Shown: positions 1-12,829 of the stretch, piece by piece | Position numbering within the stretch: the stretch's first letter is position 1 | Layout: each line of letters begins with the position of its first letter | Assembly (NCBI RefSeq): GCF_048564905.1 | Contig: NC_133004.1 | Span: 41,522,105 to 41,586,104 of the forward strand | Reading direction: 5' to 3' | DNA: 64,000 bases | Origin: Vicugna pacos | Lineage: Eukaryota; Chordata; Mammalia; Artiodactyla; Camelidae | The notes under the pieces: generated by a model | Seen by the model: the letters and a program-made list of their open reading frames with translations, nothing else | Databases searched by the model: none | Told to the model about the DNA's origin: nothing | Translations under genes and position numbers: made by a program

Positions 1-984
1 CTGGCCCATTAATGTTCCCCAAGTGTAGGCTGTGACTTTCCAACTTCACCCATTCGCTGTGAACAATCTCGCACCTCTAACAACTCTATTGGTTAAATTT
101 TTACTCGCCCTTCAAGATGTACATCTCCTGACATTACAAGTTAAATAAGATACCTTCCTCCTTTGAACACCCTCAGTCCTTTCTCTGTTCCTATCTTAGG
201 GAACTTACACTCTCCTTGTGTTATCTTTACTTGAGCTGCGGCTCCTACCGCTGCCTCCCAAGTAAATCTTAAGCCTCTCAAGGACAAGGATTCTGGTCTT
301 TGTACTTATCTCCTAGAGAACTGAACAGACTTTAATTCTGGTACACTGAACAAAAGAATAAGAATTACTCAAACTATTACAGCCCCCATACCATCTTCTT
401 ACTTAGTGGCAATTAGTGGTTGGATAGTCTACTAACATCTCCATCACTCAGGCTCAGAACCTCATCTTCCCTGACTCCTCTCTCCTCACATGCATTGACT
501 CCAAGCACCAGGGAGAAGAAATGCTTTGTTCACACTTTTCTATCTAGTCCTTGAAGTCCAGCTGCTTCTCTTTGGTTTCCTGCCTTCACTTTCTCCCTCC
601 CCTCCCCCTCACAATTCGTCTCCCACCTTACTCTAAGTTTCTTACTAAAACTCTATCGCCCTGCAGTCACCTACTCCTAGCACCTGGTTCCAGTGTCCCC
701 TCAAGCTTCAGTTCCCATCAATTTCTCCCCCCTCCCCTGCATGAACCCTCTCCATCCTGGGTTGGATGAGTCTACTCAGCATTTACAAAACATGCCTTCT
801 ATTTTGATCAGTCCTTTTCTCACATCACACTCAATGCCTGGGATTTTCTTCCCAGTCTTCTCTGCCTTTTCAAATCCTACTTATCCTCCAGAGTTAAGTT
901 AAAACGCCATTTGCCCCTCACTGGTTCAATTCACGAAGTCTCTAGTAGGCTTAACAGCACAAACCAATGTTTACTGAGTGTTTT

Positions 985-1120
985 CTATGTACTTGGCATT
1001 AGGTACGACTATCATCTCACTTTATGAAAAACCAAGGTTTACAGATGTTAAATAACATACCCAAGGTCACAGAGCAATTAAATGACAGAGCCAGGATTTG
1101 GAATTAGGTCTGTGGGACCC
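985..1120 (-). repeat. MIR SINE fragment
   Basis: Read on the minus strand, it carries the MIR core: a CTCTGTGACCTTGGG-type block followed by a gap-rich AT tail. The copy is old and diverged. Confidence 0.65.
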
Positions 1121-2029
1121 TTCAGTTTACGCTCCAACCACCATACCAAACACATGGGTAAGGGAGGGCTTCTGTGCACACACAGATTCTTTCTAAGAGG
1201 AAGGCCTATGAAGGATGACCCCTCAGCAACGGGCCTCATCTGCCAACCGCTGTTTTCACTGCAGAGCCGGGCGAGTTAAGAGACAGAGCAGGAGACGCAA
1301 GTGGGTATCATCTAAACTCTAACCAGGTGGGACCTTCAAACGGGACACCTGAGCAGTGGCAGGGAGCCAGTCTAGCACCAGGAGTCTCCATGAAGATTCT
1401 GCTCTGTCTCAGGTATATTAAGGAGAATACAGGAAATTTTTGTGCCCACACCTCAGTCAGAGCTTTAAAGAGCAGGAAACCCCTTGGGTCAGTGGGACTC
1501 AACAGGAAGAGATCCTAAGGAGAAAATGAGACCCAAAGGGACAGAGAAGAGGGCACGGGGACATCCTCTCCTCCCCCAATTGTGACAGGTCCTCCCCTCA
1601 TCCCCCAACACTTCTCTGCTCCTACTCTGGGCAAGAGAAAAGCCACAACAGCAGTGGAAGGGCGGGGTTTTATTTCAGGTTTCAGATCACCTGAGCACAC
1701 ACTCTCTTCTCTCTAAACTCCCAGCCCTAATGGTCTCCACCAAGCATTTGCTATGAAGTTCTTACACTGGTTCTTTCTCTGTAATTTAATTTTTCATGCC
1801 ATCCTCCTCAACTGATTATTGTTAAGGGTAGGCTTCTCTGTACCTCTTAGACCACTTAGTGTGACCCCTTGCGAGTATTAATTTTTTAAAAAGACTTGAC
1901 TGAATTTATAGTGTTATTCTTTTTTGCCCATGCATACAACTTTCAGTGTTGCCCTCAAATTACAGGCAATTTAGAAGAGTTTTATTAAACTGCAAAACCA
2001 CTTCCCAGCTGGTCTTAGGTTAATCTATG

Positions 2030-2165
2030 CACAGATGTTTCCTTATCTGTACAAATGGGTTAAAAAACAGTATTTATCTCATAGAGTAGCTGTGAGAATT
2101 ACTGAGTCAACGTATATAAAGCACTTAAAACAGTGTCTGGCATCTAGTAGGCACTAGAGAAGTGT
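2030..2165 (+). repeat. MIR SINE fragment
   Basis: The plus strand shows the MIR 3' half in order: TTTCCTTATCTGTA, then ATCTCATAGAGTAGCTGTGA, then a CAGTGTCTGGCATCTAGTAGGCAC-like end. Confidence 0.75.
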
Positions 2166-3739
2166 TTTAATTTTTCTCAATGAACTTGAGAAATGTAACT
2201 GTACTTTCCAATTTTCAGCCCGCTTAAAAATTTAAGTGATGGGAGAAATCCTGTAATAGTGAAAGCAGCACACGTTGGAACACCTGAATTCTTGTCTCCC
2301 ATGAATAAGTTACACATCCCTGGATGAGTTATTTAATCTCTCTGACACCCAGTATCTCTATCTGTCATATGGGGAGATGGGCACAGAGGAGCAGAAAACT
2401 ACTTCCAGGGTCCCTCTGGGCTGAAAACCATTCGACACACTATCCGATTTAGATAAGATTAACCCCAGTAACTGGTTCTCACCAAAGGCAAATACGAAAG
2501 ACTTTCTTACAAAAAAGGCTTGGAGTTACAAGTGCAGTTTATTCCAAAGGCTATTTTCCAAACAGGCTGGTCTCTTTTCCAGGGTGTAGCCTTGAAAAGT
2601 TGAAACAAACTGCCCTCCTCTCATTTTTGAATAGAGCTCTAAAACGCTTTAAAACATGAAAGAGCTACCTTTAAAAGACAGCTGGCTACCCAAAGAAATA
2701 CTGATACTATCTCAGAATGAAAAGGTGAGATTTAACATAACGGTCATCTGCCTTTAGATACAATATAAAGTTAGAGATGTAAATGCTTAGATCAAGAAGA
2801 GAATGAGCAAAAGACTGTATCGTATTAAGTAGCCAGCTTCCCTGTTTACTTTTTAAGATTGGTGAAAACTGCCTAAAATAATGAACAAGAATCTTAGTAA
2901 TTCAGAGACAACACAAACTTGGAGAAACATTCTGGGGCAAATCATCATTTTGGTTCACTATGTAATAAAGTTATTTCTTCACATTTGGTTAGCAAATACA
3001 GCAACAGTGCTTTGTTGACTGGTTACAATGAAATCGCCACAATTCAATTCAACAAGTATTAATTGACCACCTCCAATCCGCCTAGCATTGGTCTGTACAA
3101 TAAATGCTTTCTTTGGTCCCAGGCCATGTAACAGCCACTCTCTAGAATGAAAGTATCTTATTGTGTACTGGTGGCACTGCAGCAAAGGGAGGGGAGGGGG
3201 GCAATGTCAGGCTGAACTGCAGCCGAATTCTTCAGTTACATGGACCAAATCAAATAATCTCAAAATTGGAAGGGCTTTTTGAGAAAACCCAGTTAAACTT
3301 TATTTTTGACAAAACAGACTTTGACAAAACAGAAGTGTCTTGTCTTATTATCCAAGATCACTCAGTTAATCAGTCTCCTAACCGCCCGGCAATTTCCACA
3401 AATTCCCTTCACTCTTCACCCATTCCAAGTCAAGCACAGTAACTACTTCCCAGAAATGAAAAATCCACCTGATCTTCCGGACAGCTCGTTCTCAAACGCC
3501 TTCGAAATATTCCATAAGGCTTAAAGAGTGGGACATAACGTAATCTCTACTAGATCCCAGTGACTTCTTTATCCACTCTGACTAGGCTTCAAACACTCTT
3601 TAACCACCGCTTGAGGGTGGGGTGCGGGGGAAGCAGGTGATTTGGAAACACGTATGCGACACCTCGAAACGTGTCCATATCTCGGCCTTTCGCATTTTTC
3701 ACCTCGAGGTCCTACAAGGACCCCGAAAAAACTCTTTCA

Positions 3740-4345
3740 CTGGAATCAAAGCAAATGGCGACGAAGGCAGGGCAGAAAAATCAGACAGGGGTTTGGTTCG
3801 CTAGCGACCGGGTTCTCAGAAACGTCCAGCGACGATGACGACACTGCAGGCCAGGGGCCCGCAGACGGCCTCTCCCCAGGTCTCCCAGGAACCCCAGCCA
3901 AGGACCGTCGCCACCTCCCGACCTGGACCCGAGGAGGAGTAGGGACGTCTCCCCGGGGAACAGCGCTGCCTACGGCCGGGACTGCGAAGGGGTCGGGGGC
4001 ACGGACTCGCTTCACGCTGCGCCCGGGCCGCCGGAGGGGACCCCGGGGCCGCAGCTGCAGAGCCCACCCCACGCACACGCCCCTGCGGCCCCGCCCGTCC
4101 CCCCCAGAGGCCGGCCCCAAGTCTCACCGTGAGCCCCGGGAGCGGCCTAGGGGCGCTGGGCGAGCAAGGGGAGCTGACTCTGGGGCTCAGGCCGGCCGAA
4201 GGGCGCCGCACACGGACCTAGGCCCTCCCGACGCCTCGACACAGACACAATGAGTCACAAAGGCCGGAAGTGTGTCAGCACCTCGCCTTCCGGGACTGCG
4301 CCACACTTCCGCGTCCTCTCTAGGAGCACGGGAGGATTCGGCGTC
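3740..4345 (-). promoter_or_regulatory. CpG island promoter 1 (candidate ZKSCAN1 promoter, leftward)
   Basis: Dense CpG and GC over about 600 bases between AT-rich flanks. A strong ETS-type site lies in the word cacaaaggccggaagtg at 4256-4272, and further TTCCG/CGGAA motifs lie at about 4286-4312. A good minus-strand splice donor (ACG followed by GTGAGA) lies at 4122-4128, consistent with a short non-coding first exon read to the left. In human the gene beyond AZGP1 is ZKSCAN1, transcribed away from AZGP1; its coding exons would start outside this window. The gene assignment is inference from gene order; the promoter call rests on composition and motifs. Confidence 0.6.
4128..4300 (-). other. 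Candidate non-coding first exon, minus strand
   Basis: The exon end at 4128 is set by a consensus donor whose intron starts GTGAGA (minus strand). The upstream limit is only approximate and is placed near the cluster of ETS-type motifs at 4260-4310. No convincing start codon in a recognisable protein frame is seen, so this would be 5' untranslated sequence. It could belong to ZKSCAN1 by gene order. Confidence 0.35.
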
Positions 4346-4349
4346 TCGG

Positions 4350-5255
4350 ATGCAGAACGCTTGCCCCGGCCCATTTCCTGCAATGGTCAAGCCTCCCGCT
4401 TTGGGGTTCCCTCCCTCAGCCTGTGCGCCCCGAATTAAGGCTGGGAAGGAAGGAGAAGGGGATTCAGGATTTCCGGGATACAGACAGACTGTCCAGCACA
4501 GACACCAGTCCATCTAATAATTCGATTTCTCCTGTCTCTTCCACCTCGGGCAGCCCTTGTAGTAATTACAGTTATTATCCAGCAATAATAATACTTAGTA
4601 ATTATATGTCTGTGGGAGAAGAGCTGAAAGAAGGGTGTAGACAGAGGAAGATCAGAGTGAAGCCAGGGGTGGCTGGTTTCACAACCCTGCCGTGGTAGTT
4701 TCTCTCGGGCCCTGGCGATGTCTGCCAATTGAGTGGGTGGTATTTTCAAATACTTGGCCTGTGGACAAAGGACGTCTTTCTACAACCAAGCTAGTTCTAA
4801 GGTTCTGTGTTTTGCTCATGTGACATGTGCTATTATAGCAGTTTAAAAGTTTTCAGAGTAACAGCAGCAGCTTTTGCCTTACCTACAATTATGGCCTTCC
4901 CCTTTAACTGGCCAGATACAGTGGAACCAACACTCCACCTTCTGTGCCAGGGTCACCACGGGCTTTATGGTTGTGACTTTGCTCTGCGTTCCAAGGCAAA
5001 TTCATGGCAGGGACTGAACTTAGTAGCTTGGTTGCAGGACTCCTATTGCTTGGAGGAGATTACTTAAAAAAAAAATAATCTTGAAAACTGAAAGGCAATT
5101 ACAGTATCATTAAATGACAATTGCAAAATGGAGAAAAAGAATCCCCTGTAATCCCGCCACCCTAACTCGACTATGATGGCTTCAATTTATCCCTTTCCTG
5201 TTTTCATATGCATATGTTTTTATTTACTATTTTAAACATGGTTCAAAACTATGGT
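4350..5255. other. Unassigned sequence right of CpG island 1
   Basis: No gene or clearly classifiable repeat is seen. CpG density falls off quickly after 4450. Confidence 0.5.
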
Positions 5256-5257
5256 TG

Positions 5258-5860
5258 TGTGCTTGAAGGACCTGCCACATTCATGTTGTGTGACCACTAT
5301 TTGGACCCAGGCCGATGGGCTCAGGTTTGGGCACCTGATGGGAGCACAGCTTATAAAATATATATATGCTGACCAGTGGATAATGGACATGGTCTGGTCT
5401 GAGAGCTCTGACTAATGGAACAGTAGGGAACTTAAGCAATCAGATCTCTTTTCTTGGGACATTTAAATGTGAGACACACAGAAAACTGGGGCCAAGCAGA
5501 AATCAGTAAGCAGAAGCCATTAGGTGATAGAAGCCACGGAGGTCATGAGTAAGCTGAGGTTTGAGTAGAGGGAAAAACCAACCGAGCTAGAGAAACAAGG
5601 AGGCTGATGCATCCCATGGCAGAGGTCACAGAAGGGAGCCCAGCCACCTCGAACTGATAGCCCACAGCCTAATGAGATGACAGCCTGAATAACCTCCAGG
5701 CCCCAAACAAGGTTTTATTCTCTGCATCACTTGACTTGGCTGCAGCCGCCATTTTACCCTGTCTCCTGACTTCCGCGTGTGTCTTTACAATAAATCCTTC
5801 ACCAGCAAAAGTCTCACTTTGTTCCTTGCCACCTGGGAAAGCCCGATGTGACTGATGTGA
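5258..5860 (+). repeat. Possible LTR fossil of unknown family
   Basis: The block has a TATA-like run (TTATAAAATATATA near 5350) and, about 430 bases on, an AATAAA signal (5788 region) followed by a T/G-rich stretch, a layout typical of solo LTRs. I cannot name the family, and no internal viral region is seen. It could instead be chance arrangement in unique DNA. Confidence 0.3.
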
Positions 5861-6069
5861 AATCATGTATACTACTTCAAAATGCTTAATATCAAGCCAT
5901 TGACATTTAAAATTTTCCTACACTTCCTCTGTTTCCAGACACATCGAATATTTCCAAAGTTCTACGACGTTAAGAAACATTTAAATGAAGATTTTTGTGC
6001 AAATGTCTTTTGGATTATTTAATTAGGATAGATTCTGACAAGTGGGTTTACTAATTTAACAGTATGAGC

Positions 6070-6682
6070 TTTAAAAACATATATACTACCATTATTTACA
6101 AATTGCCAAGATATGGAAGCAATCTAAGTGTCCATTAACAGATGAATGCATTAAGAAGATGTGATAACATATATATATGTATGTATACACACACACACAC
6201 ATACATACAATGGAATACCACTCTGCCAAAAAAAAGAATTAAATTTTGCCATTTGCAACAACATGGACGGACTTGGAGGGTATTATGCTTAGTGAAATAA
6301 GTTGGACAGAGAAAGACAAATACCATATGATATCACTTATATGTGAAATCTAAAAAATACAACAAACTAAGTAGTGAATATAACAAAAAAGAAACAGACT
6401 CACAGATAAAGAGAATAAACTAGTGGGGACTTTATAGATACAGAAAACTTACCAATGGCGAGAAGGGGGAGGGGCAATGTTAGGTGTGGAGGTTAAGAGG
6501 TACAAACTACTATAAATAAAGTAAGTCTCAAGGATGTATTGTACAGCAGAGGGAATAGAACCAATATTTTATATTAACTATACATGGAGTATAACCTTCA
6601 AAAATTGTGAATCACTCTACTGTACACTTGTAAATTATATAATATTGTACATGAACAATACTTCAATAAAAAATAATATATA
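6070..6682 (+). repeat. LINE-1 3' end
   Basis: A 5'-truncated L1: the end of ORF2 (antisense ORFs only) runs into the 3' UTR words CAACATGGACGGACTTGGAGG, TAGTGAAATAAG and GAAAGACAAATACCATATGAT. It closes with a CTTCAATAAAAAATAAT polyadenylation end. A short TA/CA microsatellite interrupts it at about 6165-6208. The copy is moderately diverged. Confidence 0.85.
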
Positions 6683-6902
6683 TAGCCATATTTCTTCCCC
6701 AAAGAGGTTCAGTTCTTATCTTTATCTTGCAGCAAAGTTAATTACACCAGAAGGGTAGCAAATGTCCTTCCATTAACCTTACTTAACCTCTTGGGTCACA
6801 TTGGAGTTATGGCAGAACTTATTTATCTACTCATAGCCATTTATCATCTATTATGTATCAAGGATTAATTTTGGAGGATACAAAAGTGATAAAGCACTGG
6901 TC

Positions 6903-7046
6903 TTCAAGCAATTTATTTATTTATTAAAAAATTTTAAAACTGAAGTACAGTCACTCACAATGTGTCAATCTCTGGTGTACAGCAAAATGCCCCAGTCATG
7001 CATATACATACATACATTTATTTTCATTTTCTTTCAAGCAATTTAT
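6903..7046 (-). repeat. Short LINE-1 3' UTR insertion with target-site duplications
   Basis: A stub of the L1 3' UTR, with its poly(A) seen as poly(T)-rich sequence on the plus strand at 6917-6933. It is flanked by a perfect 14-bp direct repeat, TTCAAGCAATTTAT, at 6903-6916 and 7033-7046. The same 3' UTR sequence heads the longer L1 at 55.6 kb. The intact duplication suggests a fairly young insertion. Confidence 0.8.
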
Positions 7047-9290
7047 GGTCTGGTGAGTACAGCAGACCAATGTGTGGGTCACCAAAATACAAAGTGAACT
7101 GTTGCATATATCCAGAACCACATAAATATACTTCTCTAGCCTGTTTTGCAGGTTTCCCAGGGCAGAATTAAGGGTTCCATGGGGCCCCACTCCTGAAGGT
7201 TGCTCGCTGGTAGCAGGAAAAGGGGTTGCCTCAAGCTTGCTCTAAGGTCAGCTGTGTTGCCCTTTCCCTCCTGCTGCCCCAGCCTGCTGCTGTCTACTCT
7301 GGGTCCCCTGGTTTGGAACAGCCTGTTCTTCAGTTTTTGGACTTACGAAAGGTCCACAACACATGACTGTTGTGCCCAATAGATCTCATCCTGAGTTTCT
7401 GAATCAATGAAAAAGATTGTCACAGTGCGGACTGGAATCAAACTCAAGGTTTTCAACATTGGCAGCCATCTCAGCCATCAGGAATTTATACCTGCCCAGC
7501 TCTCTAGACCTCGGCCCCCTTTCAAGCCCTCTGTTTCATCCAAATCCTTCCTCACATCTTTCTTCTACGATCCTAACGATCTCTTGGAGCTTTATTCTAT
7601 TGAACGTTGATTTCTCTTTATGTATGTCTGATGCAGGAAAATGGGGCATGAGAGGATGGTCATGTCCAAGGTCTTGGTCATGGTCTTTCAGGAGAGAGAG
7701 AGGGAGAGGGACAGAGAAAACCAAGGGGTGTGGGGTTGCTAGTTTTTATAGGCTGGTAACTTCATATGCTAACAAGTGGGAGGATTATTCCAAATACTTT
7801 GGTGAAGGGGCTGGGATTCCCAGGAATCTGCCGTCACTCACTCTGGTCTTTTACGGCCAACCTCAGAACTGTCATGGCACCTATGCGAGTGCCATTTAGC
7901 ATGCTAATGTATTACAGTGAGTGTATATTGAAGCTCGAGATCTACTGGGAGTTCAATCTTCTGCCATCTTGGTGCTAATTGCTGTGTTATTCTTTTAAGG
8001 GTTGTGCCCTGCCCGCTTCCCTCCTGTCTCCTGTCCATTGGCCCTACCCCCAAATGCCCCCAGGTGCCAGGCAGCCAGTGGCTGGGATAAATTTGTTACC
8101 TGAGTGTGAAGTGGGTCTGTGGGTAACTGCCCACCTGTTGAGCACAGGCCCTAGATGAGAGAGGTGATCACTCATCAGGCTGTTGTTGCTGGGTGTGGAC
8201 TCAGAATTACCAGAAAGTCTGATTTTTCCAAGAGGAAAAGAGAAGTGGGATGTTTCAATGAAGTGTCTCAGTTTTCATGTGGTACTTAGCCAACAAACAT
8301 GGGGCACACTTTGCACAGGGCATGCACACACGCCCCCTCTGAGTTGGGTGTAGATAGATTTGCATGTAGGTGGCCATGTGTTACCTCCTGTCTAAAGAGC
8401 CCTATGGCCGAGGGGCCTCCCTTTTCTTAAGTAAATTCCCTCGAGGGGTTTTCCTAAACAAAAAGCCATCTGCTCCGAGAAGTGAATGCTGGTCCTCCCC
8501 AACAATATGGAAGCACTGGTGCAATTCCTTCCCATTCAGAAAATAGTCTTTTTCTTTGCATCACATGAGGAAATTGTACATCCTGAAGGTGGACTATCAG
8601 GCTTTCTGTGAAGGATATTGATGGTTGCAGCTGGTTGTTCTTAACCCTTGACATCACTGTCTTAGACCAGAACCAACCTTCCTGACTCTTTTTGTGGTCC
8701 TCTGCACACAGGGAGGGTGATGATCGTGAACAAACTCTCACGGAGTCTGCAAGCTGCCCTGCTTTTGGATGGCGGGGATGGAAGAAAGCCACAAAGGCGC
8801 CCTTGGATGGGCGCTCCAGGCAGCAGACCAAGCCTGGGGTCTACCTAAGGAGACCTCAGTCAAGTCCTAGTTCACTTTCTGATTTGTATGACCCCAAATC
8901 TCATGTCTTCCAGCGGCAGTAGGTCACGAAGAAAATGAAAATAATGTAGTCCCCTTTCCACCATCCAGGACAAGATGAGCCAGCACTTGGGAAAGCTTCT
9001 GAGAAGTGCTGCTCAAATATTGACTTGTACCGTGGTCAAGTAGGTTTCACTGAGACGAGCCTGTGTGAAGCACCTGTCAGGGGTGTGTGATGAGGGAAAG
9101 GGTGGAGACAGGGCGGGTGAATAACAGAAAAACCTTTCTCTTGCCCAAAGAGATGGAAAACATTTCCAGAAACCATAAGGAATTAAGAAACCCAGCTTGG
9201 AAGAGAAAATACATAAGCTTTGAATTTTTTTCCTGCTACGTCTGGTGGCTGCATATGAAGGATAGCAAAGCACACGATCCACTTGATTCT
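7047..9290. other. Intergenic stretch without a recognised gene
   Basis: Several ORFs of 60-160 codons occur, but none resembles a known family or shows exon-like boundaries. A short AG-rich tract lies near 7690-7715. I see no clear repeat family here. Confidence 0.5.
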
Positions 9291-9294
9291 TAGA

Positions 9295-9372
9295 GTCAGA
9301 CTGGGGTTTAAATCTTTGCTGAAATACTAACTCACTGTGTGAGTTTGGGCAGTTAGTTAACCTCTCTGAGTC
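9295..9372 (+). repeat. MIR SINE fragment
   Basis: Carries the MIR words GACTGGGGTTTAAATC, CTCACTGTGTGAGTTTGGGCA and TTAACCTCTCTGAGTCTC. It abuts the LTR that follows. Confidence 0.7.
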
Positions 9373-9376
9373 TCTG

Positions 9377-9751
9377 TGTCGTGGGTTGATTTGTGTCCTC
9401 CTGAAAGGTATGCTGCAGTCTTAACCCCCACTACGTCAGAACGTGACCTTTGGTGGTAGGGTCTTTAAAGAGGTGATTAAACTAAAATGAGGTCATGCGG
9501 GGGAGCCTTACTCCCATAGGACTGGTGTCCTTAAAAGAAGGAGAGATTGGGACACAAACAGAGGGAAGACCACGTGAGGACACAGGGAGACGATGGCTGT
9601 CTACAAGCCAAGGAGAGAGGTGTCAAAAAGAACCAACCGCGCCAACACCTTGGTCTTGGACTTCCCGCCTCCAGAACGACGAGACAGCACATGTTTATTG
9701 TGTGAGCCCCCCAGGGGTGTGGTGCTTTGTTACGGCAGCCCTAGTGGCTAC
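9377..9751 (+). repeat. MLT1-type solo LTR (ERVL-MaLR)
   Basis: An old mammalian LTR fossil. Recognisable MLT1 landmarks are the GGGTCTTTAAAGAGGTGATTAA block, TGAGGTCATG, GGTGTCCTTAAAAGAAG, the CTACAAGCCAAG block and a TTTGTTACGGCAGCCCTAG end. No internal region is seen, so it is a solo LTR. It shares its central block with the LTRs at 15.5 and 31.4 kb. Confidence 0.8.
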
Positions 9752-10232
9752 AGTTCCTCAGTGACAAACTGGGCTCAGTGGTGCCTACCGCCAGGCGACT
9801 GTTGAGGGTAACATAGGTCTGGATGTTGAGGAAGGGACACCTTGGTTCTCACCTGAATCCACTTTGGGATTCAGGCATGCCTGGGCCTTCGGAACTGGAG
9901 GAATGTGTCTTCTGCGAGTTTATTTGCACGAAGGTTTGCGAAGCCTCCTGAGACAGGGTCCGCCTCACCAGAGAGGCTGGCAGACAAGTCCTGCTTGGTG
10001 ACGAGGCTTCAGTCATCCGATAGGACTGCCCTTCTGGGCATGGCATGATGCTGCCTCTCAGCCATATCCTGGAGCGTTACCCCGTGGCCTCCTCCAGTCT
10101 CACAGCCCTCAGGGCATATACGTAGTAATAAAACCAGATAAAGCAGTTTCACTGAATGCTAGTGTTACTGGCCTGTCAGCCAACTTCTGCTGGCAGATTC
10201 CCAGACGCAGTTTCTAGAAGCCTTTCTCTGGG

Positions 10233-10660
10233 GCTAATCGGTTTCTGTGTGAGTTTCCTATTACTGCTATGATAAATAATAGCAAATTTAGTGTTTTAAA
10301 CAATACAAATTAATGTTCTTAAAATTCTGGAGGTCAGAAGTCTGAACTGGGTCTTACAGGGCTAAAATCAAGATGTCAGCAGGGCTGCGTTCCTGCTGGA
10401 GGCTCGAGGGGAGAATCCATCTCCTGTCCTTTCTATCTTTCACAGGCCACCTGCATTACTTGGTTTGTGGTCCCTTGCCACTATCTTCAAACCCAGTAGC
10501 ATAGCATCTTCAAATCTCTATCCTTCTCTCTCTGACCTCTACTTCCACCCTCACATCCTTACTCTGACTCTAAGCCTTCTGCCTCCCTCTTACAAGGCCC
10601 CTTGTTATTACATCAAGACCCCTCACCTTGAGATCCCTAACTTAATCATACCTGCAAAGT
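10233..10660 (+). repeat. Ancient interspersed repeat, family not named
   Basis: A widely shared mammalian repeat recognised from the words TTCTGGAGGTCAGAAGTC, GGGCTAAAATCAAGATGTC, CAGCAGGGCTGCGTTCC and GGAGGCTCGAGGGGAGAATC. A shorter piece of the same repeat lies at about 49,800-49,905. I do not recall the family name with certainty. Confidence 0.6.
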
Positions 10661-10759
10661 CTTTTTTTTTTACACCACAAAAGAGAACATATTCACAGGT
10701 TTCGAGATCAGGACATAGATATTTGGCTGTGGGGGGGGGGTTGTTCTGCCCACCAGTTT

Positions 10760-12825
10760 CCTGAGGGAAGAATCTTTCAAACCCTCTCTGTGGGCTGGAC
10801 GTCCAGCTCCCAGATCCTGGGCATCTGCGGACCTGGACCCCCGGCTGTTGCTTCAGCACCAGCTGTCAGCTCACCATCACCAACACCAAAGCTGTTGCTG
10901 TTGCCACTACCCCGCAGGAAATGACACCAGAGTCACCTGTTGGCAAAGGAGTCTGGAAAATGTAATTTACACAGTCCCAGATGTTTTCAATACAGAATGA
11001 AACCCAGAAGGGAGAGAATCAACCTGGGAGCTGAGAGCAGACAGGCAGAGTCCACCACACTCATTCCCATGGTCCATCCAGATTTAACTTCCACACGTCA
11101 ACAGTAACAACAAAACACGTTACACTTTCCCTTAAGATGACGCAACAGTCCCTCATATGAATGAGATGCTTTCGCCCTTTTCCACGAAGACCCGTCAGTC
11201 ACTGTATTCACCACTGGGAGTGAATTTCCAGCTCGGTGCCAAGCTCACCTGTATAGTCTGTAACCCAAAATCTAAACTGCAAGTTAACCATTTCTGATGT
11301 TAAGATTAATAACACTCTTTATAAAATAGCAGGAGAAACAGAGAGAAGGGAAAGGACAGATCGGTGAATGCACAGAAATATATAAATACACATGCAAATG
11401 CATAATACAGGTAAGGAAGAAAACGCGCGTAGTTGCTGCAGGTCTTACTTCCGTGATGCGCTGTGTGGGCGTGTGTTGGGGTAACTGGCCATCAATCTGG
11501 GGAACATAGAACATTAGATGTGTACTTACATCAAAATAAACTCCAGAAGGATTAAACCCTTACATGTCACATACAAAGTCACCTGGGTAGTAGAAGACAA
11601 GAGGCATGACTGTCTGCACACTTTGGGAAGTGGGAGGTTGTTCAGCGTGGCATCGGAGGGGGTAGGCATCCACTGGCTTGTCTGCCGAGCAGCCTCCTGT
11701 CTTCTGAGGAACCTCCCTCATCCTCCCACTCCCCTTTCCCAACCCCACCTCGCCCCGCCATGGACATATGGTTTGAACAGAGGGGTCCTCTCCTTATGTG
11801 ACTCCATCTTCCTGGCCATGGCTGCTGGTCTAGAGGTGAGCTCCTCCTCCCATCTGGGCTAATCACTCCCCTGGCCACCAATCTGAGCTGCTTTGAGAGT
11901 CTTTGCACGCCCCTCTCTGATCATGAAACTCAGGAGGTGTGTGCTCTGGCACTGCCTCTGGAGGTGATTCTAGCCTTCTGGATATAGCCATCATGAGAAA
12001 AGAACGCCGATAAGGAGAGAAAAGCAAGGTGAGAGGCAAAAAGGTGGTGCCTAGCCCCTGCTTCCTGCGCTGCTAGGTTACACCCTTGTCCTTTCCTAAA
12101 TTCTGTCTCTTGCCTAAGCTTATTTTAGCTCAGTTCCTATCACCCATAGTTCCAATTCAAACAATGCCAGGAACAGGAACCATAAAAATGAACATTTTAA
12201 AATGAAAATACTGTTAAAATAAGTTTTTAAACAGAAAAAAACCCTCTTACAAAATTAAAAGACAAGTGAGAAAAATGGGCAACATACTTGACAGTTACTT
12301 CTGGCAGTTTCCCCTCATGGTCCCAAGCTGGTTGCCACAGCGCCAATCATCTCCTCTTCATACCATATCCAGAGGATGGAAAAGGGATTGGGCTGTCTTC
12401 TGTCTTGCGTCCCCTTTTAAGAGTAAGAAAATTCTCATAACTCTTTCCCCCTGCCTCCATTCGCCATAGACTTTCACATCTCTTCAGCTAGAAGAATGTC
12501 ACGTGCTCATGCCAACAAGCACCAGAGCACAGAGGATGAAATGACCATGACTGACTAAGACATATGAAGATTCACCACCTGGGATATGGTACCTGTGAGT
12601 TCTATGTAAAGTGAGAGCCTAAACAAAATCAGGGCCCTACCAACCGGGGAGAAAAATGGGACAGCTGAGACCCGAGGGGCAGTAGGATTAGAGATCTGAA
12701 GAATAACCAACAGATCCTGCCACTTTAGACAAGAAACTTAAATATCTAGGACACTCTTCTCTGAGATACTGCCTATTTCATGGAGTGATTAAGAGGGTGG
12801 GAGCTCCTTTTAAGCTTCATACACC
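10760..12825. other. Intergenic stretch without a recognised gene
   Basis: No coding exon or securely classifiable repeat is seen. A pure G run of about 10 bases at 10,731-10,740 lies just before it. Confidence 0.5.
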
Positions 12826-12829
12826 AGGC

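Larger units (their letters stand above)
1..3735. other. Non-coding left flank, possible intron 1 of a leftward gene
   Basis: No coding exon is recognised. The stretch has ordinary AT-rich composition and contains two MIR fragments, listed separately. If the CpG island to its right drives transcription to the left, this is the 3' part of a first intron. That reading is inference from the minus-strand splice donor at 4127-4128 and from the expected neighbour gene ZKSCAN1. Confidence 0.4.

Noticed and set aside
3642-4253. A 203-codon frame in CpG island 1
   Set aside because: Same reason: low-complexity Arg/Pro/Gly composition and no family resemblance.
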